Shown: positions 8,224-15,898 of the stretch, one piece after another
Layout: each line of letters begins with the position of its first letter
Position numbering within the stretch: position 1 is the first letter of the stretch
Notes under the pieces: generated by a model
What the model saw: the letters and a program-made list of their open reading frames with translations, nothing else
Database searches by the model: none
What the model was told of the DNA's origin: nothing
Made by a program: the position numbers and the translations under genes
Source: SIG480 sp045539475
GTDB lineage: Bacteria > Bacillota > Clostridia > Oscillospirales > JAAYXM01
NCBI GenBank assembly: GCA_045539475.1
Contig: JAZQFJ010000061.1
Location: forward strand, 1-28,133
Reading direction: 5' to 3'
Length of the DNA: 28,133 nucleotides

Positions 8224-8832
8224 ATGCTTACAATAGGAATCACAGGCGGCAGCGGAAGCGGAAAGAGCACGGTATCAGAGCTTTTTTGTAAGCACGGTGC
8301 GCACGCAATTGATGCTGACTTTGTTTATCATAAGCTTTTAAATGAGTCTCCCGATATGATGCGTGAGCTTCGTGCACGATTTCCTGAGGCATGCGAGAAA
8401 GGAAAACTGAACAGACGTACTCTTGCTTCCATTGTGTTTTCGGATGTTGAGGCACTTACGGATCTCAACAGAATTGCACATAAGTTTGTTATAGCGGAAA
8501 CCGAGCGGGAAATGGCGCGTCTTTACGAGCAGAATGCCGCGTATCTTTGCATTGATGCCATTGCACTTTTTGAAAGCGGTCTTTCGGGAATATGCGATGT
8601 AACAATAGGTGTTACGGCTCCCAGAAAATTGAGAATTGAGCGCATAATGCTGCGCGATGGGATAGACTCCATGGCGGCATCTGCAAGAATAAATGCTCAG
8701 CCTGAGGATAGCTTTTATTCGGAACGCTGTGGTTTTATGATTGAAAACAGCGGGGATATGGAAGCTGTTGAGAATGAAGTAAACAGAATTTTTAATATAA
8801 TCACGAAAGGACCGGAAAAAGACGATGAGTGA
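8224..8832 (+). CDS. coaE: Dephospho-CoA kinase
   Basis: CoaE phosphorylates the 3'-hydroxyl of dephospho-CoA, the last step of coenzyme A synthesis. The 202-residue product has a P-loop GGSGSGKST (8-16), the DADFVYH motif about 20 residues later, a lid region rich in Arg, and the RINAQ motif near residue 160, all typical of CoaE. An in-frame start 48 bases upstream lies within the preceding gene; the ATG at 8224 has a GAGGTG site overlapping the tsaC stop and is chosen. Its end overlaps the next gene by 8 bases (shared ATGAGTGA). Family and length agree well. Confidence 0.96.
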   Translation: MLTIGITGGSGSGKSTVSELFCKHGAHAIDADFVYHKLLNESPDMMRELRARFPEACEKGKLNRRTLASIVFSDVEALTDLNRIAHKFVIAETEREMARLYEQNAAYLCIDAIALFESGLSGICDVTIGVTAPRKLRIERIMLRDGIDSMAASARINAQPEDSFYSERCGFMIENSGDMEAVENEVNRIFNIITKGPEKDDE

Positions 8833-10234
8833 TACGAAAAAGAACGAGCTTGATGCTCTTCGCGAGAAGCTTTTGTATAAGAATAAAAATGCATTTACGG
8901 GAAATGTCAGTCTCTGCGGTATGGATGAGTTTTGTGAAGAGTATAAGGAGTTTCTTGATGCAGGAAAAACAGAACGCCTTTGCGTGCGTGAAGCAATCCG
9001 TCTTGCCGAGAAGGCAGGCTTTGTTCCGTATACGCGCGATATGAAGCTTTCGCCTGGAGATAAAATATACAGAAACAACAGAGGTAAGGCGCTTATTCTC
9101 GCTGTTATAGGAAATGACAGCTTGAGAGATGGTGCAAATATTGCCGCCGCACACATTGACTCGCCGAGAATTGATTTGAAGCAGTCACCGTTGTATGAAA
9201 GTGATGGACTTGCGCTTTTTAAGACCCACTATTACGGCGGAATAAAAAAATATCAGTGGCCTGCAATTCCTCTTGAGCTTTACGGCGTTGTCTCGCTTAA
9301 GTCCGGTGAAACAATTGACGTTTCTGTCGGAAAGGATGCAAAAGACCCCCTCTTTGTAATTACGGATCTTCTTCCGCATCTCGGAAAAGATCAGATGGCA
9401 AAAAAAGCGGGAGAGATATTCACGGGTGAGAGTCTTAACGTTCTTTGCGGAAGCCGCCCGACAGACGGGGCAACGGATAAGGATAATGATGCCGTCAAGC
9501 TGAATGTTCTTCGCATATTAAATGAAAAATACGGTATAACGGAAGAGGATTTTCTCTCTGCCGAGCTGTGTGTTGTTCCGGCGTTTTCGGCGCGCGATAT
9601 AGGCTTTGACCGCTCTCTTATAGGTGCTTACGGTCATGACGACCGCGTTTGTGCGTATCCGTCGCTTCGTGCGATGTTAGATGCGAAGAATATATCAAAG
9701 ACTGCTGTTTGTGTCCTTGCCGATAAAGAAGAAATCGGCTCTGAGGGTGTAAGCGGAATGAAGTCTTACTTCTTTGATACATTTATGGAGGATATATGCG
9801 AGAATCAGGGCGTTGCTCTTCGTGAGTGCTATGAACGTTCAACGTGTCTTTCAACAGATGTCACAGTGGCGTTTGATCCGACGTATCCGGAGGTTTCGGA
9901 AAAGAAAAACTCTGCATTTTTAAACAGCGGTGTGGCTTTGTGCAAATATACCGGTGCGCGCGGTAAATCAGGCGCAAGCGATGCTTCAAGTGAATTGATT
10001 GCAAAGCTTCGTGCGCTGTTTGATGAAAACGGCGTATTATGGCAGATGGCGGCACTCGGAAAGGTTGATCAGGGCGGCGGCGGTACGGTTGCTATGTATA
10101 CAGCCGAACGAAATATTGACACCATTGACGCAGGGGTTCCGGTGCTTTCGATGCATTCTCCGTTTGAAACAGTTGCAAAAAGTGATGTATATATGACGTA
10201 TAAGGCAATATGTGCCTTTTTTGAGAAGTTTTAA
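8825..10234 (+). CDS. M18 family zinc aminopeptidase
   Basis: This 469-residue cytoplasmic metallopeptidase belongs to the M18 (aspartyl aminopeptidase/aminopeptidase I) family, which removes N-terminal residues from peptides using two zinc ions. Expected ligands are in place: His110 in AAHIDSPR, Asp272 in GAYGHDDR, the catalytic/ligand Glu pair in DKEEIGSEG (302-303), Asp345 in STDVT, and His444 in LSMHSPFE. The long KQSPLYESDGLALFKTHYYGGI segment region (about 119-140) is characteristic of the Clostridia branch. It overlaps coaE by 8 bases and is followed 27 bases later by trxB. The preferred N-terminal residue cannot be read from the sequence. Confidence 0.94.
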   Translation: MSDTKKNELDALREKLLYKNKNAFTGNVSLCGMDEFCEEYKEFLDAGKTERLCVREAIRLAEKAGFVPYTRDMKLSPGDKIYRNNRGKALILAVIGNDSLRDGANIAAAHIDSPRIDLKQSPLYESDGLALFKTHYYGGIKKYQWPAIPLELYGVVSLKSGETIDVSVGKDAKDPLFVITDLLPHLGKDQMAKKAGEIFTGESLNVLCGSRPTDGATDKDNDAVKLNVLRILNEKYGITEEDFLSAELCVVPAFSARDIGFDRSLIGAYGHDDRVCAYPSLRAMLDAKNISKTAVCVLADKEEIGSEGVSGMKSYFFDTFMEDICENQGVALRECYERSTCLSTDVTVAFDPTYPEVSEKKNSAFLNSGVALCKYTGARGKSGASDASSELIAKLRALFDENGVLWQMAALGKVDQGGGGTVAMYTAERNIDTIDAGVPVLSMHSPFETVAKSDVYMTYKAICAFFEKF

Positions 10235-10261
10235 GTGAAATTTTACAAAGGATGATGTGCA

Positions 10262-11179
10262 ATGTATGATGTTGCGATTCTCGGTTCGGGACCCGCAGGA
10301 ATGACCGCAGCTATATATGCCTGTCGTGCGGGGCTTTCAACGATTGTTGTTGAGCGTATGATGCCTGGGGGACAGATGGGAGAAACTCCGGAAATAGATA
10401 ACTTTCCGGGTTTTGAAAGTATTTCCGGATTTGAGCTTTCCGCTAAAATGTCGGCTCAGGCGAAAAAATTGGGTGCGGAGATTAAAACCTGCACTGTCAA
10501 TGGGATAGACTTTCGTGAGCTTTCCAATACCGTAAAAACAAGCGGTGAAGATATTGTTGCAAAAACGGTTATTCTTTCGCTGGGTGCTTCGCATCGCGCA
10601 CTTGGAGTTCAGGGAGAGGAAAAATACCGCGGTCTCGGTGTGTCTTACTGTGCAACGTGTGACGGTAACTTTTTCCGCGGACGCGATGTGTGTGTTGTAG
10701 GTGGCGGAAATACAGCACTTGAGGATGCACTTTATCTTGCAAAAATCTGCACAAAGGTTTATTTGATTCACCGTAGGGATGCTTTCCGTGGTTTTGAAAC
10801 TCTTGCAAAACAGGTTTCGGGAACTGAGAATGTAGAGCTTGTTCTTGATTCTGTTGTTGAGAGCATAAACGGTGATGAACGCGTAAGCTCGGTAACAGTA
10901 AAAAATGTGAAAACGGACGAGAAAAAAGAGATTCCGGTCTCCGGATGCTTTATCGCGATAGGAAGTGTGCCGAATACCGATTTGATAAGGGAAACTGTAA
11001 GGCTCACGTCCTCGGGATATATTGATGCAAAAGAAGATACGGTAACAAATCTTCCGGGTGTTTTCGCTGCGGGCGATATCAGGGAAAAGGTTTCTTATCA
11101 GATTGTAACCGCTTGCGCAGATGGCGCTGTTGCTGCGCATATGGCAGGTGTGTATATTGCAGAAGCAGAAAGGAAGTAA
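10262..11179 (+). CDS. trxB: Thioredoxin reductase
   Basis: A 305-residue FAD flavoprotein that would pass electrons from NADPH to thioredoxin. The FAD-binding GSGPAG is at 8-13, the redox-active Cys130-Ala-Thr-Cys133 sits in the NADPH domain, the NADPH motif GGGNTALEDA is at 147-156, HRRDAFR (170-176) supplies the arginines that contact the NADPH phosphate, and the C-terminal GVFAAGDI completes the FAD site. It lies between the M18 peptidase and the fumarase chain, with a 4-base gap to the latter. No thioredoxin gene is present nearby. NADPH rather than ferredoxin as donor is supported by the intact HRR motif. Confidence 0.95.
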   Translation: MYDVAILGSGPAGMTAAIYACRAGLSTIVVERMMPGGQMGETPEIDNFPGFESISGFELSAKMSAQAKKLGAEIKTCTVNGIDFRELSNTVKTSGEDIVAKTVILSLGASHRALGVQGEEKYRGLGVSYCATCDGNFFRGRDVCVVGGGNTALEDALYLAKICTKVYLIHRRDAFRGFETLAKQVSGTENVELVLDSVVESINGDERVSSVTVKNVKTDEKKEIPVSGCFIAIGSVPNTDLIRETVRLTSSGYIDAKEDTVTNLPGVFAAGDIREKVSYQIVTACADGAVAAHMAGVYIAEAERK

Positions 11180-11183
11180 AAAA

Positions 11184-12026
11184 ATGAGAGAGGTTTCGGT
11201 AAAGGAAATAACGCGCGAGATTGCGCGTCTTTGCGAAGAGGCATGCTGCCATCTTCCGCGCGATGTTGTTGCATCTTTTGAAAAGGGAATGTCAGAGGAA
11301 AAGTCGCCTGTCGGCCGCGATATTTTTAAGGTTATGTGCGAGAATGCATGTTATGCCGCAGAGTCCGGCATTCCTGCGTGTCAGGACACCGGTATGGCAG
11401 TTGTTTTCATAGACGTAGGGCAGGAGGTTCACCTAATCGACGGCGATTTTTATGAGGCGGTAAACGAAGGCGTTCGCCGCGGATATGTTGACGGAAAGCT
11501 TCGCCTTTCCGTTGTCGGTGACCCGATTCGCCGTGTTAATACGAATGACAACACCCCGGCAATTTTACATACCCGTATTGTACCGGGAGATAAGGTTTCG
11601 ATAACCGTTGCTCCAAAAGGCTTCGGAAGCGAGAATATGAGTGCGATGAAAATGTTCAAGCCCTCCGCAACCACCGATGATATTGTTAATTTTATCGTAG
11701 AAACAGTATCAAAGGCAGGATCAAATCCGTGTCCGCCCGTTATTGTCGGTGTAGGACTCGGCGGCACTGTCGATATGGCGGCAGAGTGTGCAAAGCGTGC
11801 TCTTTTGCGCGAGGTAGGAAGTGAGCATCCTGATGAGCTTTACGCTTCTCTTGAAAAGCAGGCTCTTTGTAAGGTGAACAAGCTTGGCATAGGACCTCAG
11901 GGACTCGGCGGCACCGTTACGGCGCTTGCAGTTTTTATAGAGCAGCACGCAACTCACATCGCAGGCCTTCCGTGCGTCGTGAATATGGGATGTCATATCA
12001 CGCGCCATGCATCTGCTGTTATTTAG
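11184..12026 (+). CDS. Class I fumarate hydratase (fumarase/tartrate dehydratase) alpha chain
   Basis: The 280-residue product matches the N-terminal, cluster-bearing half of class I Fe-S hydro-lyases, which interconvert fumarate and malate or dehydrate tartrate. Three cysteines fit the [4Fe-4S] ligands: Cys66 (ACQDTGMAV), Cys183 (NPCPPVIVGVGLGG) and Cys270 (NMGCHITRHA). The length and the ending RHASAVI show the chain is complete, not truncated. The ATG at 11184 follows AAGGAAG and lies 4 bases after trxB; an earlier in-frame ATG at 11121 is inside trxB. The beta chain, usually directly downstream, is missing: the next gene is hpf. The cluster makes the enzyme oxygen-sensitive, fitting an anaerobe. 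Substrate (fumarate or tartrate) is not decided. Confidence 0.92.
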   Translation: MREVSVKEITREIARLCEEACCHLPRDVVASFEKGMSEEKSPVGRDIFKVMCENACYAAESGIPACQDTGMAVVFIDVGQEVHLIDGDFYEAVNEGVRRGYVDGKLRLSVVGDPIRRVNTNDNTPAILHTRIVPGDKVSITVAPKGFGSENMSAMKMFKPSATTDDIVNFIVETVSKAGSNPCPPVIVGVGLGGTVDMAAECAKRALLREVGSEHPDELYASLEKQALCKVNKLGIGPQGLGGTVTALAVFIEQHATHIAGLPCVVNMGCHITRHASAVI

Positions 12027-12087
12027 AAGTTTGACTAAAACTGAACCTTGAATTTTAAAATTTTTGTGTATTTTTTCTAAAAATCTG

Positions 12088-12116
12088 TTGTAATTTACAT
12101 TTATGTGTGTTATACT
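12088..12116 (+). promoter_or_regulatory. Extended -10 promoter of hpf
   Basis: TTGTAA (12088-12093) and TATACT (12111-12116) are 17 bases apart, with TGT directly before the -10. Bases 12100-12116 repeat the prfA promoter exactly. The leader then carries a short hairpin, GGTAC-AGAA-GTACC (12127-12140), before the AAAGGAG ribosome binding site. Confidence 0.75.
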
Positions 12117-12161
12117 TTAAGTAAGAGGTACAGAAGTACCAATACGAAAGGAGCGACACAC

Positions 12162-12692
12162 ATGAAGTACATCTACGCTGAAAGAAATTATGAGTTTACA
12201 CCTGATGTTCGGGCATATGCCGAGAAGAAGCTTGCAAAGCTTGATAAGTTCTTCCGCTCGGATGCAGAAGCTGCGATTACAGCAAGAACGGAGCGCGGTC
12301 ACACATGCCTTGAGGTGACTGTCAGAAGTGACGGAATGCTCCTTCGTGCCGCGTGTCGTGATACGGATGTTTTCCGTGCTATTGACATTGCGGAGACCAC
12401 GATTGAAAGACAGATAAGAAAAAATAAAACCCGCCTTGAGCGCCGCTTGCGTGACGGTGCTTTCGAAAATCTTCTTCCGGTTGATGATGAGCTGTTTGAG
12501 GAAGAGCGCGAGTTTCCGATTATTCGCACAAAACGCTTCTCTGTAAAGCCGATGACGGCAGAGGAAGCGATTTTGCAGATGAATTTGCTGAACCATGAGT
12601 TCTTTGTGTTTAAGAACGCAAATGATGACGAACGTTTCTCGGTTGTTTATAAGCGCCGTGACGGCGGTTACGGACTTATCGAAGACGAATAG
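12162..12692 (+). CDS. hpf: Ribosome hibernation promoting factor, long form
   Basis: Long HPF binds the decoding centre of idle 70S ribosomes and dimerises them into inactive 100S particles during slow growth. The 176-residue product has an N-terminal S30AE/YfiA domain (about 1-100: beta-alpha-beta-beta-beta-alpha with basic patches such as KNKTRLERR) and the C-terminal dimerisation domain (about 118-174: IIRTKRFSVKPMTAEEAILQM, then FFVFKNA and VVYKRRDGGYGLIE). Both domains together define the long form of Firmicutes. The ATG at 12162 follows AAAGGAG; an earlier in-frame start at 12105 lies within the promoter. It is monocistronic with its own promoter and terminator. Confidence 0.97.
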   Translation: MKYIYAERNYEFTPDVRAYAEKKLAKLDKFFRSDAEAAITARTERGHTCLEVTVRSDGMLLRAACRDTDVFRAIDIAETTIERQIRKNKTRLERRLRDGAFENLLPVDDELFEEEREFPIIRTKRFSVKPMTAEEAILQMNLLNHEFFVFKNANDDERFSVVYKRRDGGYGLIEDE

Positions 12693-12707
12693 AATTTAAT
12701 ACAAGAG

Positions 12708-12735
12708 AAAGACATCTGCTTTTGCAGATGTCTTT
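12708..12735 (+). terminator. Terminator hairpin after hpf
   Basis: A perfect 12-bp stem, AAAGACATCTGC/GCAGATGTCTTT, with a TTTT loop. The T tract after it is short (the last TTT lies in the stem), so some read-through into the CHR transporter pair 28 bases on is plausible; no separate promoter was found for that pair. Confidence 0.8.
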
Positions 12736-12762
12736 AATATGTTACAGGAGATGTAAAATAGT

Positions 12763-13305
12763 ATGTTACATGATCTTTTACAGCTGTTTCTGATTTTTTT
12801 CAGAATAGGTGCATTTACGTTCGGCGGCGGATATGCCATGATTCCGATACTTGAGCGTGAATTTGTGACCGATCGAGGATGGATAACAAGCGAGGATATG
12901 TTAAACTATGTCGCAATAGGACAATCCACTCCGGGAATAATAGCGGTCAATATGGCTACCTTTATCGGTTATCGCCGCCGTGGATTTTTGGGATCGCTTT
13001 TTGCAACGCTCGGTGTCATCACGCCGTCGCTCATCATAATAACCGTTATTGCGGCGTTTATATCCAACTTCAGCGAGTTCGTTTATGTGCAGAAGGCGCT
13101 GGCGGGGATAAATATCGCAGTTGCGGTGATTCTTGTATCTGCAGTATGGGATTTAGGCAAAAAGTCCGTTACCGATATGATAGGGCTTGCGCTTGCTGTG
13201 ATTGCTTTTGTGGCGGTTGTTATATTTGACATAAACAGCATATGGCTTATCTTGTTTGCTTTGGTTGTCGGTATTTCGGTAAAAGGAGGAATATTTAAAA
13301 AATGA
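12763..13305 (+). CDS. CHR-family (chromate-type) transporter, half-size, first partner
   Basis: A 180-residue membrane protein with about five to six hydrophobic helices and the CHR-domain signature FRIGAFTFGGGYAMIPILEREFV (from about residue 12) followed by RGWI and GQSTPGIIAVNMATFIGY. CHR proteins were named for chromate efflux, but many gut anaerobes carry them with no proven chromate role. Half-size members work as pairs with opposite membrane topology, matching its 4-base overlap with the next gene (ATGA). The ribosome binding site GGAG is rather far (12 bases) from the ATG. Family firm; substrate unproven. Confidence 0.92.
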   Translation: MLHDLLQLFLIFFRIGAFTFGGGYAMIPILEREFVTDRGWITSEDMLNYVAIGQSTPGIIAVNMATFIGYRRRGFLGSLFATLGVITPSLIIITVIAAFISNFSEFVYVQKALAGINIAVAVILVSAVWDLGKKSVTDMIGLALAVIAFVAVVIFDINSIWLILFALVVGISVKGGIFKK

Positions 13306-13862
13306 ATATTTTAACGCTTTGCATTTCCTTCTTTCTTACAGGACTCTTTGCAATAGGCGGCGGACTTGCCGCGATACCCATTATGCAGCAGTTTATCGTA
13401 GATCGCGGATGGGTATCACCCGAGCTTTTTTACAATATGATTGCTGTCAGCGAATCTACTCCGGGTCCTATCGGCGTCAATATGGCAACGTATGTAGGCT
13501 TTGAGAATTACGGTGTTTTAGGAGGCATTGCAACAACGCTGTTTCTTGTTCTTCCGTCGTTTGTCATAATACTTATCATCGCACGTTCGTATGCGCGCTT
13601 TCAGGATAACCGCCTTGTTAAAAGCGGGCTTTACGGTATACGCGCTGCTGTTTCAGGACTCATCGCCACAGCGGCTTACAGCGTTCTTTCGGTAACGGTG
13701 TTTACGTTTGAAAAGTTTGCCGAAAACCCGTCGGTGTTTACGCTGTTCGATTTACGCAAGCTGGCAATTTTTGCCGTTATTTTCGCTCTTTATAAAATAT
13801 TTAAAAAGCATCCTATATGGTATATCATTTTTGGCGCCGTGTGCGGAATAGTGTTCCTGTAA
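13302..13862 (+). CDS. CHR-family (chromate-type) transporter, half-size, second partner
   Basis: A 186-residue membrane protein homologous to the preceding one: FFLTGLFAIGGGLAAIPIM near the N terminus, then IVDRGWVS and SESTPGPIGVNMATYVGF, and further hydrophobic helices. The two genes are translationally coupled through an ATGA overlap, with a GGAGG site inside the upstream gene. Together they would form the equivalent of one full-length two-domain ChrA. The transported anion is not evident from the sequence. Confidence 0.92.
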   Translation: MNILTLCISFFLTGLFAIGGGLAAIPIMQQFIVDRGWVSPELFYNMIAVSESTPGPIGVNMATYVGFENYGVLGGIATTLFLVLPSFVIILIIARSYARFQDNRLVKSGLYGIRAAVSGLIATAAYSVLSVTVFTFEKFAENPSVFTLFDLRKLAIFAVIFALYKIFKKHPIWYIIFGAVCGIVFL

Positions 13863-13938
13863 AACATTGTGTCAGCTTCTTGCATATAATGATGTGGCAG
13901 TGCTTTTTTACTTGCCAATAATTATAAGGAGAAGCGTT

Positions 13939-14790
13939 ATGGCAACATTTTTTAATCAGGCAACCCTGTCTTACAGCGGCGGCACGGTTAATTCCAATAT
14001 TACAACCGGTGAAATTCTTGAAGTGCTTTCCGTGACAAAGACAGCAGTTGTTGGCGAATACTCGCAGGGTTCGGAGATAACCTATGTTATCAACATTGTA
14101 AACTCCGGGAACACCGCGTTTACAGGGCTTACTGTTACGGATGATCTCGGCGCATATGAATTTAACGGAACTGAACTCACACCTCTTGAATATGTTGAGG
14201 GATCAGTAAAGTATTTTATAAACGGAGATCTTCAGGCGGCACCATCGGTCACTGCAGGTCCTCCGCTTGCGGTTTCCGGCATAACCGTTCCGGCGGGAAG
14301 CGTTGCAACGATTGCGTATACCGCACAGGCAAACGGTTTTGCTCCTCCGGCAGTGGGAGGGACAGTCGAGAATACAGCAACAGTAAGCGGTGCGGGAATT
14401 ACAGACCTTACAGCAAGCGAAACTGTTACGGCAGAGGACGAGCCGCGTCTTGATATCACAAAGTCATTATCTCCGTCAACTGTTACTGAAAACGGTCAGA
14501 TCACTTATACTTTTGTGATAAGAAATACGGGCAATGCTCCTGCCGATGCAACCGATAACGTCGTTATAACCGACACCTTTAATCCTGCACTTAGCGGAAT
14601 TACGGTAACGTACAACGGCACAACATGGACAACCCCCGAAAGCTACACCTACGACGAGGCAACCGGTCTTTTCACAACGATTCCGGGGCAGATAACGGTT
14701 CCTGCAGCAACCTTTACTCAGGACCCGACAACCGGCGTGTGGGTAACCACTCCCGGTTCGGTAACCTTAACTGTAACCGGCACAATTTAA
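13939..14790 (+). CDS. DUF11 repeat protein without secretion signal
   Basis: A 283-residue Thr/Val-rich beta-sandwich protein with two DUF11-type conserved repeat modules: about residues 30-165 (ITYVINIVNSGNTAFTGLTV, later ENTATVSG) and 168-283 (ITYTFVIRNTGNAPADA, later SVTLTVTGT). Such modules are usually found in long surface proteins, but here there is no signal peptide, sortase motif or transmembrane anchor. It starts MATFFNQATLSYSGG, a form I associate with small uncharacterised DUF11 proteins of Clostridia. The ATG at 13939 follows AAGGAGAAG; the frame is open 72 bases further upstream but without a ribosome binding site. A CATATAATG element at 13883-13891 may be part of its promoter, with no good -35. 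Possible roles are a spore-layer or self-assembling structural protein, inferred only from the domain. Confidence 0.85.
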   Translation: MATFFNQATLSYSGGTVNSNITTGEILEVLSVTKTAVVGEYSQGSEITYVINIVNSGNTAFTGLTVTDDLGAYEFNGTELTPLEYVEGSVKYFINGDLQAAPSVTAGPPLAVSGITVPAGSVATIAYTAQANGFAPPAVGGTVENTATVSGAGITDLTASETVTAEDEPRLDITKSLSPSTVTENGQITYTFVIRNTGNAPADATDNVVITDTFNPALSGITVTYNGTTWTTPESYTYDEATGLFTTIPGQITVPAATFTQDPTTGVWVTTPGSVTLTVTGTI

Positions 14791-14803
14791 CACACAATAA
14801 ATC

Positions 14804-14831
14804 ACAGCGGCTTCCATCCGGAAGCCGCTGT
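14804..14831 (+). terminator. Terminator hairpin after the DUF11 gene
   Basis: A 12-bp perfect stem, ACAGCGGCTTCC/GGAAGCCGCTGT, with an ATCC loop, 13 bases after the stop. The following T tract is poor (TTCTGC), so termination may be partial. Confidence 0.75.
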
Positions 14832-14933
14832 TCTGCTACGTGGAATAAGTGTAAAAAAAACAAGAAAAAAGGTAAATACACCTGCGTGAAAAAACGATAT
14901 ACTGTTATTGTAGAAAAGGAGGTTATATCCGCT

Positions 14934-15881
14934 ATGAAAAAGATAGGTCTTGTAAATATTGATACCTCGCATCCGCTTTCGTGGGTGCAGAAAATGGCAG
15001 AGAATCCTGAGCTTGATATGCAGTATACTATGCTGTTTTCTGATGGCTTCCGCGGTGATGATGAGGTAAACTGGATTATTGACAAGTATAATATGGAAGG
15101 GCGCGCGGAAACTATAGCCGAGCTTGCCGAAAAATGTGATATAGGCTTTGTTCAGTCTTGTAACTGGGAAAAGCACGTAGACCAGGCTCTCCCGTTTATT
15201 GAGCGCGGAAAGCCCGTGCTTCTTGATAAGCCGCTTGTCGGAAGCGTGAAGGATATAAAGAAAATCCGCGAGCTTGTTGCCGGAGGTGCGAAGATTATCG
15301 GTTCATCCTCTGCACGCTACGCTGCGGAAATTCAGGATTTCCTTGCACAGCCTGTTGATGAGCGCGGAGAGGTTGTTGCGGTTTACGGTGAGAGCGGTGT
15401 TGATGAGTTTAACTACGGCGTGCACATCGGAGAGATTCTTTCCGAGCTTGCCGGTGCTCCGGCAGTGTCCTGCCGTTTTGTGGGAGCAACCGAGCGCGAA
15501 GACGGTAAGTGTGAGCTTTACAACGTTCGCTTTGCAAACGGCGTTATCGGTACATATTGCACATACCTTTCCGGTTGGCGTCCGTTCAACATTTCCGTTA
15601 TGACAACCAAAAGCTCAACCTGCTTTAAGATTGACTCATCCAAGATTTATATGGCGCTTCTTACCCGTGTTTCCGAATACCTCAAAACAGGGGAGATAAA
15701 GACCGCAGATATAGAGACAATCCTCAATGTTTCCGAGTTTATGCTTTGCGGCAAGCGCAGCCGTGATATTGAAAACGGACGCGAAGTTAAGGTTGAAGAG
15801 CTTTCTGATGACGATAAGTTTGACGGATATGCGTTTGAAAAAGCTTATGGCGGTGCCGCAAGCGTTATATATAAAGATTAA
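14934..15881 (+). CDS. Gfo/Idh/MocA-type oxidoreductase, atypical
   Basis: The 315-residue product has the order of the family: a Rossmann-like N-terminal domain (about 1-120) and an alpha/beta C-terminal domain. Typical members are NAD(P)-dependent sugar or inositol dehydrogenases. Two landmarks are altered: the nucleotide-binding GxGxxG after the first strand is replaced by KIGLVNIDTSHP (3-14), and the catalytic EKP appears as Asp98-Lys99-Pro100. VQSCNWEKHVDQALPFIERGKPVLLDKP (starting near 73) is otherwise classical. The ATG at 14934 has a perfect AAAGGAGG site; a longer open frame back to 14625 runs through the DUF11 gene and its terminator and is rejected. A TATACT at 14898-14903 may be the -10. 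It is followed 17 bases later by a hydroxyacid dehydrogenase, suggesting shared sugar or acid-sugar metabolism. Cofactor and substrate are unknown. Confidence 0.85.
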   Translation: MKKIGLVNIDTSHPLSWVQKMAENPELDMQYTMLFSDGFRGDDEVNWIIDKYNMEGRAETIAELAEKCDIGFVQSCNWEKHVDQALPFIERGKPVLLDKPLVGSVKDIKKIRELVAGGAKIIGSSSARYAAEIQDFLAQPVDERGEVVAVYGESGVDEFNYGVHIGEILSELAGAPAVSCRFVGATEREDGKCELYNVRFANGVIGTYCTYLSGWRPFNISVMTTKSSTCFKIDSSKIYMALLTRVSEYLKTGEIKTADIETILNVSEFMLCGKRSRDIENGREVKVEELSDDDKFDGYAFEKAYGGAASVIYKD

Positions 15882-15898
15882 AAGGAGAGAGAACGAAA

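Noticed and set aside
10337..11140. 267-residue open frame on the minus strand
   Set aside because: Shadow of trxB; cysteine- and arginine-rich composition typical of antisense frames.
12051..12062. AATTTTAAAATT palindrome as terminator of the prfA operon
   Set aside because: Only A-T pairs and no loop; too weak to call, although T-rich sequence follows. How that operon ends is unclear.
14625..14933. Long N-terminal extension of the oxidoreductase frame
   Set aside because: It overlaps the DUF11 gene in another frame and runs through its terminator; the ATG at 14934 has a perfect ribosome binding site and the family's normal N terminus.
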